Shown: piece after piece, positions 63,201 through 64,000 of the stretch
How positions within the stretch are numbered: position 1 is the stretch's first letter
Layout: each line of letters opens with the position of its first letter
Assembly (NCBI GenBank): GCA_037389465.1
Contig: JAZARR010000082.1
Coordinates: 6,188,501-6,252,500 of the forward strand
Source: Baylisascaris procyonis
Taxonomy: Eukaryota > Nematoda > Chromadorea > Rhabditida > Ascarididae
Length of the DNA stretch: 64,000 nucleotides
Direction: 5' to 3'
Made by a program: the position numbers and the translations under genes
The notes under the pieces: generated by a model
What the model saw: only the letters and a program-made list of their open reading frames with translations
Told to the model about the DNA's origin: nothing
Databases searched by the model: none

Positions 63201-64000
63201 AGCATTAGATAATTTGCTGCCTAGCATTGATCACTTTTTTTGGTGAATAATATAGTCCTATGGATCCTAGCAAATGAAACACTCTGCTTGGTTGGCAGTG
63301 CTACGAAATGGCCCGAATTATATCTGTGCAAAATGACATGAAACTAAGGTGATGTTGAGATGTACTTTGGGTTTTTTGATCACTTCCTGAGGCATCATAG
63401 TTCATTTATAAACGATTTGATAAAAGTTTTGATGTTACTGCATGCAATACACATTTGTATTTAGAAAACCTTTCATCAATGAATTTTTAATTACGTATCG
63501 ATTTTTTTGTGGGGGTTGTCGTTCACTGTTTTTTGCATAAATATTCTATTCCTATCTTCCCATTTAAGCATTGTAATACCGAGAAATATTACTGTTGTAA
63601 TGTTTTTCTGATTTTATCAGTGTTGCCATGACTGAGTCAAGAATTTGAGGATAGTTTTTCACACCACTGCCAGGATTGCATAAACAAATGCTCTTTACTT
63701 ACACCTGTCTAAAAGAATCTCTTTGTTCACAACAGCATAAATGATAGGTTTCCGGACACTACGCTTTTATTGGAGAGTTTTTAAACGGTTCTTATTCATA
63801 TCTCCCACCGGGTTCTGTTGTTGCGCCTCGGGGTCGCAATATATGCGAAGGATGGATAGTCCAATAAAGCACTCTTCCCCTCCTCCTGGATATGGATGGA
63901 TTAAAGGATTGAATATCATTGTTTGTTGGTGCTCATGACCTCCATGTGACCTGGCTTTGCCATCAGAGTTCTTATTCTAGACCAACTGCTCTAGAACAAG
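57219..64000. other. Gene-poor stretch to the window end
   Basis: AT-rich with many short chance frames. The last 250 bases (SPIKHSSPPPGYGWIKGL frame at about 63850-63900) are GC-richer and end with TCTAGACCAACTGCTCTAGA, which on the minus strand looks slightly like a tRNA A-box region. I see no supportable gene. Confidence 0.45.

Overview
The window is eukaryotic, AT-rich, intron-dense DNA, almost certainly from a nematode. The evidence is small exons (60-230 nt) with GT/AG borders, introns from about 0.1 to 3.5 kb, a TIM50 and a tau-tubulin-kinase-like (CK1 superfamily) kinase of nematode type, long (TA)n arrays, and decayed non-LTR retrotransposons. The long introns and heavy repeat load suggest a parasitic (e.g. 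strongylid) rather than a free-living nematode; that is inference. There are no operons of bacterial type, rRNAs, CRISPR arrays or convincing tRNA genes.

Layout. (1) 58-7844, minus strand: a complete 10-exon gene for TIM50, the receptor subunit of the TIM23 mitochondrial import translocase; all exon phases agree and give 469 aa. (2) about 8.4-9.4 kb, minus: one or two candidate exons of an unrecognised gene. (3) about 9.96-16.9 kb, minus: a TTBK-like CK1 family protein kinase with nine phase-consistent exons; its first coding exon is not found and its 3' end is ambiguous. (4) 18.0-18.7 kb: tandem tRNA-derived SINE-like units. (5) 19.4-21.3 kb: a retrotransposon-derived repeat whose 3' 1.4 kb recurs almost unchanged at 38.8-40.2 kb. 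(6) 21961-26480, plus: a complete six-exon gene for a 202-aa single-pass membrane protein with one EGF-like domain. (7) 28.2-29.35 kb: a decayed non-LTR reverse transcriptase, sharing its 3' part with (5). (8) 30.66-31.2 kb: a GC-rich, LTR-like island with a 25-bp minisatellite, followed by (TA)n. (9) 42.2-48.8 kb, plus: a phase-consistent multi-exon gene of unknown function, with a possible start of a PDZ domain. (10) 48.8-64 kb: gene-poor, AT-rich sequence with a few open frames and a long foldback hairpin.

The recognisable genes (mitochondrial import, a kinase of a family expanded in nematodes, an EGF membrane protein) have no obvious shared pathway and are kilobases apart, so I infer independent transcription units. 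All exon models come from reading splice sites and phases by eye; no database search was run.
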